Assembly (NCBI RefSeq): GCF_018642165.1 | Contig: NZ_JAHHZM010000004.1 | Coordinates: forward strand, 62,001 to 126,000 | Reading direction: 5' to 3' | Source of the DNA: Echinicola shivajiensis | GTDB taxonomy: Bacteria; Bacteroidota; Bacteroidia; Cytophagales; Cyclobacteriaceae | DNA: 64,000 nt | Part shown: positions 35,810 to 45,376 of the stretch, in pieces | Position numbering within the stretch: the stretch's first letter is position 1 | Layout: each line of letters opens with the position of its first letter | Position numbers and translations under genes: made by a program | The notes under the pieces: model-generated | The model's database searches: none | The model's input: only the letters and a program-made list of their open reading frames with translations | What the model was told of the DNA's origin: nothing

Positions 35810-37990
35810 TTATAGTTTTCTTTTGATAAAATCAGTCATCAGATTATAAAGGTGCCAAGTGGTATTGCCTCCATAGATGCCGTGGTTTCTATTCGGATAA
35901 TAGAAAGTTTCAAATTGCTTGTCCGCACTGATCAACGCATTTACCAAATCTACTGAATTCTGGAAATGCACGTTATCATCGCCCGTTCCATGAATCAATA
36001 GGTAGTTACCTTGTAATTTGCTTACATGGCTGATTGGGCTGAAATCATCATAACCGCTTGCATTTAACTGCGGAGTTTGTAAATATCTCTCAGTGTAAAT
36101 AGTGTCATAATATCTCCAAGTAGTCACAGGAGCTACTGCAATGGCCATTTTGAATACATCATTTCCTAACATTAAAGAAAGAGAGGACATATATCCACCA
36201 TATGACCAACCCCAGATACCAATTCTGCTGGCATCAACATAGGAAAGTCCGGCTAAATATTTTGCTCCGGCGATTTGATCTTGGGTTTCAAGATTGCCCA
36301 ACTGTGCATAAGTGGCATGTTTGAAGTCACGTCCTCTGGCTCCAGTTCCCCTGTTGTCAACACAAACAACGATATATCCTTCAGCAGCCAATTGGTGATG
36401 CCAGAAATCACGGGTCCCACCCCAAGAGTTTTTGACATTTTGGGAACCTGGTCCTCCGTATACGTACATTAAAACTGGATATTGTTTGCTTTGGTCAAAA
36501 TCAGCTGGCTTAATCATATAAGCATTTAACTGCGTGCCATCTACCTTTGAGAATTCGAAAAATTCCTTTTGGCTAAGTGCATATTCACCTAATCTTTCCA
36601 CCAACTCGCTGTTGTCTTCTAGGACTTTGATGGTTTTACCTTTGGAAGTGTTCAAAGTGATATGAAGAGGACTGTTGGCCGTAGAAAAATAATCAATATA
36701 ATATTTGAAATCAGGACTCATATTGATCGCATGGGTTCCTTGTGCTGGTGTAAGTTCGGACTTTCCTTTGCCATTCAACTTGATGGCATAAAGATTTCTT
36801 TCCAATGGAGATTTTTCGGTAGAGATATAATAGATCTTTTTAGATTTTTCATCTACACCTACCATTTCAGTTACTTCCCAATTTCCTTCAGTAATTTGCT
36901 GGATCAATTTGCCATCCATATCATGGTGGTAAATATGCTTATAGCCATCTTGTTCGGAAGTTCTAATAAACCCTTTTCCGTCTGACAGGTATAATAGATT
37001 GTCATTATAGTCCATGTCCACATAGGTTTCAGAGGTCTCAGTCAAGATAACTTTGCTTTCACCTGTATTGGCATCAGCATGAAACAAGTCAAGTTGGTTT
37101 TGAAGTCTATTCAATCTGATAAAGGCCAGTGTGTTATTTTCACCACCAGTCCAATAGATACGAGGAAGATAAATGTCTTTTTCTTTTCCGGATTCGATAA
37201 CTACGGTTTCTTCTTGGTCCAAGTCATATACATGAATACTTACCTCAGAGTTTTTCTCACCTGCTTTAGGGTATTTGAATTTGTAGTCCTTAGGGTATAA
37301 AGGTCCCCACAGCTGCATATTATATTCAGGTACCTCTGATTCATCAAATCGAATAAAGGCGATTTTTTTTCCATCAGGAGACCATTTAAATGCCTGTGCC
37401 ATGGAAAATTCTTCTTCATACACCCAGTCTGCAGATCCATTGATGATATGATTCCACTTTCCATCATTGGTGATTTGGTGCACTACATTGTCTTGAAGGC
37501 CGATATAGTAAAGGTTATTGTCCTTCACAAATGCGACTTTGGTATTGTCAGGAGAAAGAGTGGCGTAGGAAATCTTCTCTCCACCCATCAGCTTTTGACT
37601 TGTTCCAGTAGCCAAGTCTATCACATAAAATATCCCTTTGGAGGATCTTCTGTAGATGCTTTCTATTTCAGTAGCAACCAAAGCCTTGGTTTCGTCATTA
37701 TTGAATGAATAGCTGGAGAAATTGATTCCCAGTTTTTCACCATCGATCAATACGGCTTCCTCTTCTCCAGTGGAAACGTTGATTTTTACTACTTGGGAAG
37801 CACCGTTATTCCTTTTGAAGGAACTGTAATATTGACCGTCCTTCATCCAGTTGATCCCGCCAACTGATTTTTGGGCAAAAACATCTTCTTTGAAAATAGA
37901 TTCTAGAGAGACCTTTTTTTGTTGTGCAAGGCCCTGAAAGCACATACCCATGACTATAGCCATAATGGCAAATAATTTTACTTGGTTCAT
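35810..37990 (-). CDS. Dipeptidyl peptidase IV family serine protease (S9)
   Basis: This 726-residue exported enzyme releases X-Pro or X-Ala dipeptides from peptide N-termini. It has a signal peptide (FQGLAQQ), a beta-propeller domain (about 60-470, with WSPDGKKIAFIRFDESEVPE) and an alpha/beta-hydrolase domain. The catalytic triad is visible: Ser in IGIWGWSYGGYMS, Asp in LIHGTGDDNVHF and His in YPNRNHGIYG; the YVYGGPGSQ loop is also present. The double Glu motif (YEEEFSMAQAF) that binds the substrate amino terminus is conserved. It appears monocistronic. Confidence 0.96.
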   Translation of the reverse strand: MNQVKLFAIMAIVMGMCFQGLAQQKKVSLESIFKEDVFAQKSVGGINWMKDGQYYSSFKRNNGASQVVKINVSTGEEEAVLIDGEKLGINFSSYSFNNDETKALVATEIESIYRRSSKGIFYVIDLATGTSQKLMGGEKISYATLSPDNTKVAFVKDNNLYYIGLQDNVVHQITNDGKWNHIINGSADWVYEEEFSMAQAFKWSPDGKKIAFIRFDESEVPEYNMQLWGPLYPKDYKFKYPKAGEKNSEVSIHVYDLDQEETVVIESGKEKDIYLPRIYWTGGENNTLAFIRLNRLQNQLDLFHADANTGESKVILTETSETYVDMDYNDNLLYLSDGKGFIRTSEQDGYKHIYHHDMDGKLIQQITEGNWEVTEMVGVDEKSKKIYYISTEKSPLERNLYAIKLNGKGKSELTPAQGTHAINMSPDFKYYIDYFSTANSPLHITLNTSKGKTIKVLEDNSELVERLGEYALSQKEFFEFSKVDGTQLNAYMIKPADFDQSKQYPVLMYVYGGPGSQNVKNSWGGTRDFWHHQLAAEGYIVVCVDNRGTGARGRDFKHATYAQLGNLETQDQIAGAKYLAGLSYVDASRIGIWGWSYGGYMSSLSLMLGNDVFKMAIAVAPVTTWRYYDTIYTERYLQTPQLNASGYDDFSPISHVSKLQGNYLLIHGTGDDNVHFQNSVDLVNALISADKQFETFYYPNRNHGIYGGNTTWHLYNLMTDFIKRKL

Positions 37991-38194
37991 AATTATATTC
38001 TGGATTTTTATTCTGCGGGCTAAATATAAGGAAAAAGGGAGGAAGAATCAGTCTGGTCTTGATAAATGGCTGTATTCAAAAAAGTTAGCTTTTGAAAAAT
38101 GCTTCGAGAAATTAGTGAAATACGGAATAATCTTTTTACCAAGAGCGCTCATTAGTTATACCATTTTTCAAAACTTACATTTACCTTTACTGTC

Positions 38195-39184
38195 ATGAAG
38201 AAGAAGAAAATTGCATTGGTGACCGGTGGATTTACCGGTGAGGCAGTGGTTTCTCTGAAAAGTGCCGCTGTTGTTGAGAAAAACATTGATTTGGGGCAGT
38301 ATGATATCTATAAGATAATCATAGAAAAAGGGAATTGGTATTATCAGGAAGAAGGAGGAAACCAATACCCTGTTGATCTGAATGACTTTTCGATTAGCCT
38401 TAATGGTGAGAAGATCACTTTTGATGGGATTTTTAATATTCTTCATGGTTCGCCTGGCGAAGACGGAAAGTTGGCTGGCTATTTTGATATGCTAGGACTT
38501 CCATATACTACCTGTGATGCCATCACTTCGTCCATTACGATGAACAAGGGCTATACTAAAGCCATTATTCAGGATATTGAAGATTTGAATGTTGCTAAGT
38601 CCATACAGCTTTTCAAGAACAGTCCACAGAATACCAAAAGGGTGATTGAGGAGTTAAATCTGCCTTATTTTGTGAAACCCAATAGCGGGGGGAGCAGTAT
38701 AGGCATGAGCAAGGTAAAAACTGTGGATGAGGTTCAGGAAGCATTGGATAAGGCTTTTGCTGAAGATAGTCAGGTCTTGGTAGAGGAGTTTGTTTCTGGC
38801 AGGGAGTTTTCCATAGGTATCTATATGGTAGATGGCGAAGTGATTGTATTGCCAGCAACTGAGATCGTGAGTTCCAAAGAGTTTTTTGATTTTGAAGCCA
38901 AGTATACCGCTGGGGTGACAGAAGAAATTACCCCTGGAAGAATGACGGATGATGAGGTGGAAAGGGTTAAGAAAGTGGCTGAAAAAGTGTATCTAAAGCT
39001 TAACTGCAAGGGAGCTGTACGGATGGATTACTTTTTGGAGCACGAAACCGGCAAAATATTCTTTATTGAAATCAATACAGTGCCGGGGCAGACTGAGACC
39101 AGCTTGATTTCCCAACAAGTGAGAGCTATTGGGAAGTCGGTTAAGGACTTTTACTCAGAAATTATAGAAGAAATGTTCAAGTAA
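38195..39184 (+). CDS. ddl: D-alanine--D-alanine ligase
   Basis: The 329-residue ATP-grasp enzyme makes the D-Ala-D-Ala dipeptide for peptidoglycan. Visible motifs are FNILHGSPGEDGKLAGYFD at the N-terminus, PYFVKPNSGGSSIGMSKV for ATP binding, VEEFVSGREFSIGIY, and the metal-binding end FFIEINTVPGQTETSLI. Its size is normal. The gene has its own upstream region (a TACCTTTA near-consensus -7 just before the ATG) and converges on metK across a shared terminator. Confidence 0.96.
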   Translation: MKKKKIALVTGGFTGEAVVSLKSAAVVEKNIDLGQYDIYKIIIEKGNWYYQEEGGNQYPVDLNDFSISLNGEKITFDGIFNILHGSPGEDGKLAGYFDMLGLPYTTCDAITSSITMNKGYTKAIIQDIEDLNVAKSIQLFKNSPQNTKRVIEELNLPYFVKPNSGGSSIGMSKVKTVDEVQEALDKAFAEDSQVLVEEFVSGREFSIGIYMVDGEVIVLPATEIVSSKEFFDFEAKYTAGVTEEITPGRMTDDEVERVKKVAEKVYLKLNCKGAVRMDYFLEHETGKIFFIEINTVPGQTETSLISQQVRAIGKSVKDFYSEIIEEMFK

Positions 39185-39251
39185 GAACTATTCAAGGTGG
39201 ATAATAAACAGGTTTAAAAGACCTTATTATCTCTATAAATGGAAAAAATAT

Positions 39252-39274
39252 AAGCGGCTCTAAGGCCGCTTTTC
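39252..39274. terminator. Bidirectional terminator between ddl and metK
   Basis: AAGCGGC (39252-39258) pairs with GCCGCTT (39265-39271). A TTTT tail follows on the plus strand and an AT-rich run on the minus strand. Confidence 0.8.
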
Positions 39275-39276
39275 TG

Positions 39277-40530
39277 TTATAGGTTGAATTCTTTTTTGAT
39301 TGTATCAACATAGTCTAGTTTCTCCCAAGTGAAGAGTTCCACATCCAATGTGATGGATGTCCCGTCAGGAGATACAAAGGTTTTGGTAACCACTTCATTG
39401 GTTCTACCCATATGGCCATAGGCTGCAGTTTCCTCATAGATAGGATTTCTTAGCCTCAGTCTTTGCTCGATAGCATAGGGTCTCATATCAAATATTTTCT
39501 CTATGAGTCTTGCTATTTCCCCATCTGTCATATCAATCTTGGAAGTGCCATAGGTGTTGATATAGATGCCCATAGGTTCTGCTACCCCGATAGCATAAGA
39601 AACCTGTACCAATACTTCGTCAGCAATTCCGGCAGCTACCATGTTTTTAGCAATATGTCTGGTAGCATAAGCCGCAGAGCGGTCCACTTTTGAAGGATCT
39701 TTTCCTGAGAATGCTCCACCACCATGAGCACCTTTACCACCATAGGTGTCTACGATGATCTTTCTACCTGTAAGTCCAGCATCTCCATGAGGTCCGCCAA
39801 TCACAAATTTTCCAGTAGGATTGATGTGGTAGGTGATATCATCGGTGAATAATGCTTGGATTTCAGGAATCAATTGCGACTTAATCCTTGGCACCAAAAT
39901 ATTGATCAAGTCTTCCTTGATTTTGGCAAGCATGGTAGGTTCATCAGCAAATTCATCATGCTGAGTAGAAATAACAATGGCCTTAATTTTTTGAGGGACA
40001 TTGTCATCACTATATTCTATAGTTACCTGTGCCTTGGCGTCAGGTCTCAAATAGCGGATTTCTTTGTTTTCTCTTCTAAGATTGGCCAATTCCTTCAATA
40101 ACCTATGAGAAAGGTCCAATGCCAAAGGCATATAGTTTTCTGTCTCATTGGTGGCATAGCCAAACATCATTCCTTGATCACCTGCACCTTGCTCCTCTGG
40201 ACTGGTTCTGTCCACCCCTTGGTTGATGTCTGGAGATTGTTCGTGGATAGCGGAAAGTACCCCGCAAGAATTTCCATCAAACATGTATTCTCCTTTTGTA
40301 TATCCGATTCTATTGATAACGTCCCTAGCGATTTTCTGAACATCCAAGTAGGTGTCAGATTTAACCTCACCAGCCAATACGACCTGTCCAGTGGTAACCA
40401 ATGTTTCACAGGCTACCTTGGATTTTGGGTCAAAAGCTAAAAAGTTATCAATGAGTGCATCAGAAATCTGATCAGATATTTTATCAGGATGTCCTTCTGA
40501 CACAGACTCCGAAGTGAATAGATATGGCAT
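39277..40530 (-). CDS. metK: S-adenosylmethionine synthetase
   Basis: The 417-residue enzyme makes S-adenosylmethionine from methionine and ATP. Signatures: [18 protein letters not shown] at the N-terminus, the hexapeptide-type [12 protein letters not shown], and the glycine-rich [19 protein letters not shown]. Length is slightly above the 380-400 typical of E. coli but usual for this phylum. I looked for a SAM riboswitch in the roughly 150 nt upstream and saw none I could support. Confidence 0.97.
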   Translation of the reverse strand: MPYLFTSESVSEGHPDKISDQISDALIDNFLAFDPKSKVACETLVTTGQVVLAGEVKSDTYLDVQKIARDVINRIGYTKGEYMFDGNSCGVLSAIHEQSPDINQGVDRTSPEEQGAGDQGMMFGYATNETENYMPLALDLSHRLLKELANLRRENKEIRYLRPDAKAQVTIEYSDDNVPQKIKAIVISTQHDEFADEPTMLAKIKEDLINILVPRIKSQLIPEIQALFTDDITYHINPTGKFVIGGPHGDAGLTGRKIIVDTYGGKGAHGGGAFSGKDPSKVDRSAAYATRHIAKNMVAAGIADEVLVQVSYAIGVAEPMGIYINTYGTSKIDMTDGEIARLIEKIFDMRPYAIEQRLRLRNPIYEETAAYGHMGRTNEVVTKTFVSPDGTSITLDVELFTWEKLDYVDTIKKEFNL

Positions 40531-40681
40531 ATATTGATGTATTTAATTATTACTATTTCAAATGGCGTGTAAAATTACAGGATAAGCAGGAAATAAAAAA
40601 CTTTGGATTGTGATAAAATACAAGTCATGATCTTACTGGCTCCTAGAGGGTTTGTAAGGCTAGCTTATTTTATTTCAAGTG

Positions 40682-41395
40682 TTAGAAATTTGTGTCAAGA
40701 ACAAAAACTGTTGGGATTTTGTGGAGGTCCACTTTGGTTTTTCTCCATTCAGCAATGGTCTTGGTGACGATCATTTCGTCTTTCCCACTGATGTTTTTGG
40801 CCACACAAAGTTTGGTGTTGGGATTCAGATGTTGCTTAAGGTCATCCATTAAGTGGTTGTTCCTGAATGGGGTTTCCATAAAGATCTGAGTCCTTCTGAA
40901 TTTGGTGGAATCAGCTTCTAACTGTTTGATGGTATCAATTCGGGCTTTTTTGTCAATGGGGATATACCCAACAAAGGCAAAAGACTGGCCATTGAAACCA
41001 GAGCCCATCAATGCCATGAACATGGAAGATGGGCCAGCTAAAGGAACTACTTGAATGCCTTTTTGGTGAGCATAAGCTACTGCAACGGCACCTGGGTCAG
41101 CAATGCCAGGGCAGCCTGCCTCAGAAATTACCCCCATATCATGTCCTTCAAAAATAGGTTTGAGAAGTTGAGCTACTTTGGCTTCCTTGGTCTTTTTGTC
41201 AAGGATTTCAAATTGAAGCTCTTCAATGGTAAGTCCCAGTCTTAGGCTTGAAATATATCTCCTGGCCGTTCGAAGGTTTTCCGCTAGGTAATGGGTGGTG
41301 TTTTTAATGATGTCCTTTACCTGTGGGCTGATGATTTCTTGGGCTGTTCCTTCAGCCAAGACATTGGGGATAAGGTATAGTTTTCCTTTTTTCAT
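40682..41395 (-). CDS. RsmI-like SAM-dependent (tetrapyrrole methylase fold) methyltransferase
   Basis: This 237-residue protein has the tetrapyrrole-methylase fold used by 16S rRNA 2'-O-methyltransferase RsmI. KLYLIPNVLAEG opens the fold, and MGVISEAGCPGIADPGA plus VVPLAGPSSMFMALMGSGF match the SAM-binding loops. It is shorter than E. coli RsmI (about 285) and represents the shortened form common in Bacteroidota, so the exact target nucleotide is uncertain. It lies between metK and a hydrolase gene on the same strand. Confidence 0.88.
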   Translation of the reverse strand: MKKGKLYLIPNVLAEGTAQEIISPQVKDIIKNTTHYLAENLRTARRYISSLRLGLTIEELQFEILDKKTKEAKVAQLLKPIFEGHDMGVISEAGCPGIADPGAVAVAYAHQKGIQVVPLAGPSSMFMALMGSGFNGQSFAFVGYIPIDKKARIDTIKQLEADSTKFRRTQIFMETPFRNNHLMDDLKQHLNPNTKLCVAKNISGKDEMIVTKTIAEWRKTKVDLHKIPTVFVLDTNF

Positions 41396-41422
41396 TTGGT
41401 CAGTACTGAATGCTATGGTTGT

Positions 41423-42184
41423 TTAGCCAAGAAATGCTTTTATGGTTGCGACCACTGCAGCAGGTTGCTCCGCATGAAGCCAATGTCCCGCATTTTTAAT
41501 GGTAATTAATTTATAGTTTGGAAAATATTGTTCCAGGTCTTCTTTGTCGGTATCCTGAATATAATTTGAATTGGCACCGCGCATAAATAAAGTTGGGCCA
41601 TCAAAAGAATTATGGCCTGAAAGTGCTTCTCCTACATTATTGATTTTTTCTGTGATAACTGGCAGGTTTACCTTCCAAATGAATTTCCTGTTTTCATCCC
41701 TGCCCAAACTCTTCAAAAGGAATTGACGTATGCCAATTTCATCAATATATTTTGCCAAAGTGTCATCCGCTTCTTTTCTGGACTTCAACTCATCCATATT
41801 GATGGCATTCAGGCCTTCCAATATTTTTTGATGATGAGGTGGATAATATCTTGGGGCTATATCAGCAATGATCAATTTATTGACTTTGTTGGGATACTTC
41901 AATGCAAAGTTCATGGCGGTCTTTCCTCCCATGGAGTGTCCCATAATATCAGCAGACTCCAGTCCTTGGGAGCTCATAAAAGCAGCCAGATCGTCCACCA
42001 TGGCTTTATAGTCCCAGTCTTCACTCTTCGGAGAATCCCCATGGTTACGTTGGTCAACCAAATACATGGTATAGTTGTTTTCAAGCTCTTTAGCAATGCT
42101 CAGCCAGTTGTCAGCAGAACCAAAAAGCCCATGAAGTATAATCAGGGGTTTTCCTTCTCCGACTTTCTTAAAATTTAATTTCAT
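41423..42184 (-). CDS. Alpha/beta hydrolase (YbfF/esterase-like)
   Basis: From the ATG at 42184 the protein has 253 residues; a longer frame from 42295 would overlap pdxJ and adds 37 unlike-family residues. It shows ILHGLFGSADNW (oxyanion HG motif), the nucleophile in IMGHSMGGKTAMNF (Ser near 96) and the catalytic His in NAGHWLHAEQP (about 232). It resembles YbfF-type esterases acting on short acyl or CoA esters, but the substrate is not determined. The gene follows pdxJ by about 40 nt on the same strand. Confidence 0.9.
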   Translation of the reverse strand: MKLNFKKVGEGKPLIILHGLFGSADNWLSIAKELENNYTMYLVDQRNHGDSPKSEDWDYKAMVDDLAAFMSSQGLESADIMGHSMGGKTAMNFALKYPNKVNKLIIADIAPRYYPPHHQKILEGLNAINMDELKSRKEADDTLAKYIDEIGIRQFLLKSLGRDENRKFIWKVNLPVITEKINNVGEALSGHNSFDGPTLFMRGANSNYIQDTDKEDLEQYFPNYKLITIKNAGHWLHAEQPAAVVATIKAFLG

Positions 42185-42227
42185 CCTAAGGTGTTGAAAA
42201 ATTTCAATAGATTTTGATGCTAAGGGT

Positions 42228-42947
42228 TTATTCTTCCTCCAGTTGCCTTCTATACATTTGGATGGTGTTTTCCAGCCCGTAATATAAGGCGTCACAAATC
42301 AGTGCATGCCCAATGGATACTTCATCCAAAAAAGGAATACTTTGCTTCAGGAATTTAAGATTGTCCAAATCCAGGTCATGGCCAGCATTCAGTCCAAGCT
42401 CTAACTCCTTTGCCAGGCGCGCCACCTCTACATAAGGTTTAACGGCGCTTTGCTTATTTTTATGATAATTGGTAGCATAGGGCTCGGTATACAGTTCTAC
42501 CCTATCAGTTCCTGTCAGTTTTGCTGGTTCAAAGTATTTTGGTTCAGGGTTGATGAAGATGGAAGTCCTGGTGCCGTACTCATGTAGTTCAGCGATAATG
42601 TCCTTGAGTTCTTCTTGGTGGGCAATCGTGTCCCAGCCAGTATTGGAGGTCAGCACATGTGGAGGGTCAGGAACCAAAGTAGCTTGGGCAGGTTGGGCAA
42701 TCCTGATGATTTCCATAAATCTTTTATCAGGATAGCCTTCAATATTAAATTCTGTGGTTACCACATCCTTGAGTTTCATCACATCATCATAGGTAATATG
42801 CCTCTCATCTGGCCTAGGGTGAACCGTGATGCCCTGTGATCCAAATTTTTCTGCATCCAATGCCACCTTTACGACATCAGGATTATTGCCTCCTCTGGCA
42901 TTCCTCAAGGTGGCAATCTTGTTAATATTTACACTGAGTTTGGTCAT
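42228..42947 (-). CDS. pdxJ: Pyridoxine 5'-phosphate synthase
   Basis: The 239-residue TIM-barrel enzyme joins 1-deoxyxylulose 5-phosphate and 3-amino-1-hydroxyacetone phosphate to form vitamin B6 phosphate. Motifs include [29 protein letters not shown], and [11 protein letters not shown] with [11 protein letters not shown] near the end. It starts 22 nt downstream of a predicted transcription start in an overlapping divergent promoter shared with the YqeY-like gene. A vitamin B6 supply also serves the aminotransferase and ACC-deaminase-like enzymes in the window. Confidence 0.97.
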   Translation of the reverse strand: MTKLSVNINKIATLRNARGGNNPDVVKVALDAEKFGSQGITVHPRPDERHITYDDVMKLKDVVTTEFNIEGYPDKRFMEIIRIAQPAQATLVPDPPHVLTSNTGWDTIAHQEELKDIIAELHEYGTRTSIFINPEPKYFEPAKLTGTDRVELYTEPYATNYHKNKQSAVKPYVEVARLAKELELGLNAGHDLDLDNLKFLKQSIPFLDEVSIGHALICDALYYGLENTIQMYRRQLEEE

Positions 42948-42973
42948 TTTAATAAATTATACTCTTAATTTTG
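42939..42973 (+). promoter_or_regulatory. Promoter for yqeY-cvpA-pabA operon
   Basis: TTTG at 42939-42942 and TAATTTTG at 42966-42973, with a 23-nt gap, fit the phylum's promoter. The start predicted near 42980 gives a 32-nt leader before the ATG at 43012. It faces a matching minus-strand -7 element two bases away. Confidence 0.6.
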
Positions 42974-42975
42974 TT

Positions 42976-42983
42976 CAAAATTA
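42976..42983 (-). promoter_or_regulatory. Promoter -7 element for pdxJ
   Basis: Read on the minus strand this is TAATTTTG. The predicted start near 42969 gives a 22-nt pdxJ leader. With the plus-strand element it forms the inverted repeat TAATTTTG-TT-CAAAATTA. Confidence 0.6.
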
Positions 42984-43011
42984 CACCTTAAATAACATAA
43001 ACATAAAGATA

Positions 43012-43458
43012 ATGAGTTTAAAGCAAAGTATAGAAAGCGAAATTAAAAAGGCCATGTTGGCCAAAGATAAGGACAGGCTGAGGGCTTTGCGGTCAATTAA
43101 GTCACTAATTATGTTGGAGGAGACTAAGGGTGGTGATAAAGGCATAACAGAAGATGATGAGCTTAAACTTTTGACCAAAGCGGCAAAGCAAAGAAAGGAT
43201 TCTGTGGAGATTTACCAACAACAAAACCGTGAGGACCTTGCTGCCACTGAATTATCTGAGCTGGAAATCATCAATGAATTTCTGCCCAAGCAACTTAGTG
43301 AAGAAGAGTTGGAAGCTGCCTTGAAGGAGATAATTGCAGAGGTAGGAGCTGAAGGACCTAAGGATATGGGCAAGGTGATGGGTATAGCCACTAAGAAGTT
43401 AGCTGGAAAAGCTGATGGGAAGATGATCTCCCAGAAAGTTAAAGGACTATTGGTATAA
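43012..43458 (+). CDS. GatB/YqeY domain protein
   Basis: This 148-residue protein consists of a YqeY domain (related to the tail of GatB, the amidotransferase that makes Gln-tRNA). It starts MSLKQSIESEIKKAMLAKDK and shows LEIINEFLPKQLSEEEL and GPKDMGKVMGIATKKLAGKA. I take the ATG at 43012; a longer frame from 42826 would lie antisense in pdxJ. It is the first gene of an operon with cvpA (6-nt gap) and pabA/trpG. Free-standing YqeY proteins have no firmly established role; tRNA interaction is a common inference. Confidence 0.92.
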   Translation: MSLKQSIESEIKKAMLAKDKDRLRALRSIKSLIMLEETKGGDKGITEDDELKLLTKAAKQRKDSVEIYQQQNREDLAATELSELEIINEFLPKQLSEEELEAALKEIIAEVGAEGPKDMGKVMGIATKKLAGKADGKMISQKVKGLLV

Positions 43459-43464
43459 GTATTC

Positions 43465-44010
43465 TTGGGCGCGATAGATATTATCATACTGATATTACTG
43501 GGAATAGGTGCATATAGCGGCTATAAACGTGGTCTATTTATTGGGATTTTGTCTATCGTGGCCTTTATAATAGGAATTGTATTTGCCTTCAAGTTTATGC
43601 ACTGGGGGGCTGAGATACTGGCAGAAAAGGTGGAAAGTCTGACTTTTATGTTGCCCTTTGTGTCATTTTTGATCATTTTTCTCATCGTTACCTTGACGAT
43701 TAGGTTGTTGGCTTATCTAGTGAAACAAACCTTAGACCTGACCTTGTTAGGGACATTTGATAATTTTGCAGGAGCCATTTTGGGGATTTTGAAATGGGCC
43801 TTTATGATAAGCTTGTTGATCTGGGCGGCAAATTCTTTTGGTATCGAGTTTCCTGAAGAGGACTTGGAAGAATCGAGGTTATATAATATGCTAGAGCCTT
43901 TTGCACCCTTTATCATCAATATCATTGGAAGTATTACTCCAGTAATAAAAGATGCCGTTGACAGGATCAATGAACTGGTAAATATGAGTCAGGATGCTAT
44001 TGCTAATTGA
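43465..44010 (+). CDS. CvpA family membrane protein
   Basis: This 181-residue protein has four hydrophobic helices and starts IDIIILILLGIGAYSGYKRG, the CvpA signature; FDNFAGAILGILKWAFMIS matches the conserved second half. The start is a TTG at 43465, 6 nt after the yqeY stop, which agrees with the family's N-terminus. Its end overlaps pabA/trpG by 17 nt. CvpA proteins are inner-membrane proteins linked in other bacteria to colicin V export and envelope stress tolerance; the role here is unknown. Confidence 0.9.
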   Translation: MGAIDIIILILLGIGAYSGYKRGLFIGILSIVAFIIGIVFAFKFMHWGAEILAEKVESLTFMLPFVSFLIIFLIVTLTIRLLAYLVKQTLDLTLLGTFDNFAGAILGILKWAFMISLLIWAANSFGIEFPEEDLEESRLYNMLEPFAPFIINIIGSITPVIKDAVDRINELVNMSQDAIAN

Positions 44011-44572
44011 TAATTTTGATTCCTTCTCCCATATTCTTGCGGATTATTTTCTTCAGACCAATATGGAATTGAAAATTGTGAGGAATGATACTCCCTTGGC
44101 ACTGCTCAAAGAAGAAAATTATGAGGCTTTGGTACTTTCTCCAGGTCCCGAGACTCCTGATAAGGCAGGAAACTTGAAGGAAATTTTGGCTTACTACCAT
44201 AATAAATTGCCCGTTTTAGGTGTCTGCCTTGGACATCAATGTATAGGCGAATTTTTTGGTGCCAAATTAATAAAAGGAGAGAAGCCAGTTCACGGAAAGG
44301 TTTTTAGGGTAAATAAGGTTAAAGAACATCCTGTTTTGAAGGGGCTTCCTGATAGTTTTATGGTTACCAGGTACCATTCATTGGAGATCAAGGATTTACC
44401 CGAAGAATTGGAAGTAGTATTGGAAACTGACAGGGGTGAGATTATGGCTATGGCCCATAAGCAACTTCCAATTTTTGGTATTCAATTTCATCCGGAAGCA
44501 CATTTAACAGAGTTTGGTCTTGAGATAATACAGCAATGGGCCGATTTTTATTGCAGAAAGGGCTCTTCGTAG
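43994..44572 (+). CDS. Aminodeoxychorismate/anthranilate synthase glutamine amidotransferase subunit
   Basis: The 192-residue class I glutaminase (TrpG/PabA) passes ammonia from glutamine to its chorismate-using partner. LLLIDNFDSFSHILADY opens the domain, the nucleophilic Cys is in VLGVCLGHQCIGEF, and the catalytic His-Glu pair is in GIQFHPEAH. No trp or pab genes surround it, so folate (PabA) versus tryptophan (TrpG) use cannot be fixed; one subunit often serves both. The start overlaps the end of cvpA. Confidence 0.94.
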   Translation: MLLLIDNFDSFSHILADYFLQTNMELKIVRNDTPLALLKEENYEALVLSPGPETPDKAGNLKEILAYYHNKLPVLGVCLGHQCIGEFFGAKLIKGEKPVHGKVFRVNKVKEHPVLKGLPDSFMVTRYHSLEIKDLPEELEVVLETDRGEIMAMAHKQLPIFGIQFHPEAHLTEFGLEIIQQWADFYCRKGSS

Positions 44573-44696
44573 AAGCTAATAGCAACGACCGTAATCTTTT
44601 ACCATGTTTGGAGTCTATTTATATATTTCCAATTGGCAAACTTGTTTATAGAAGGATTCGTTTTAAATATTAACTACAATTTAATATCTTTAAAAC

Positions 44697-45362
44697 ATGC
44701 AGGCTTACGAATTTATCAATAATATGATCCCTCCATTAAAACTGACTGATAAGGTCAAGATGGCTTTGTCATGGATGGAGGAAATTCGTACTGATGTTTT
44801 GCCAGTGGTTGAAGAGGGGATGTTCAAAGGTCTAGTGACTGATGAAATGATTTATAATTTCAATAGGGAAGATATTTTGATAGCAGACTTGCCGTTAGAA
44901 TCTGAGGGCTGTTTTGTTTCCAAGGAGAAGCATATTTATGACGTGCTTAGGGTTGCTTCAGAATATCAAACCAATATGGTAGCTGTGGTAGATAAGGACA
45001 ATATATATCATGGGGTAGTGACCTTGGAAGATGCCATTGCTGCTTTTGCTGATTCTATGGCCATTCAGGCCCAAGGAGGCGTGTTGGTTTTGTCTATGTT
45101 TATGACAGATTACAGCCTATTTGAAATTGCAAGAGTAATTGAATCTGAAAATGCCAAGATATTAAGTAGCTTTCTCACCAGTGATCCTTTGGATGATAGC
45201 AAAATTAAAGTCATCCTTAAGATTGACAAAACAGAATTGAGGCATGTAAAAGCCACCTTGGAGAGATTTGGGTATAAGGTCATTGACCATTACCAAGAAG
45301 AAATGACCCAAAGTGGAGAGCAAGACCGATTGGATAACCTGCTAAGATTTTTGAATATTTAA
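44697..45362 (+). CDS. CBS-domain protein with C-terminal ACT-like region
   Basis: This 221-residue soluble protein contains a CBS pair (about residues 1-120, with LPVVEEGMFKGLVTDEMI and MVAVVDKDNIYHGVVTLEDAI) and a C-terminal region resembling ACT/NIL domains (about 130-210). CBS pairs bind adenosine nucleotides. The gene stands 14 nt before nadK and opens the envelope cluster common in Bacteroidota, so it may sense adenylate state for this group. That role is inferred from position only. A near-consensus TATCTTTA lies just before the ATG. Confidence 0.88.
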   Translation: MQAYEFINNMIPPLKLTDKVKMALSWMEEIRTDVLPVVEEGMFKGLVTDEMIYNFNREDILIADLPLESEGCFVSKEKHIYDVLRVASEYQTNMVAVVDKDNIYHGVVTLEDAIAAFADSMAIQAQGGVLVLSMFMTDYSLFEIARVIESENAKILSSFLTSDPLDDSKIKVILKIDKTELRHVKATLERFGYKVIDHYQEEMTQSGEQDRLDNLLRFLNI

Positions 45363-45376
45363 ATGAACCATTTTCA

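Noticed and set aside
37950-38198. 82-codon plus-strand frame over the DPP IV start and the ddl leader
   Set aside because: Antisense to a signal peptide, with no domain; ddl has its own ATG at 38195.
40531-40681. Possible SAM riboswitch upstream of metK
   Set aside because: No kink-turn, P1 stem or terminator-like alternative pairing could be recognised on the minus strand.
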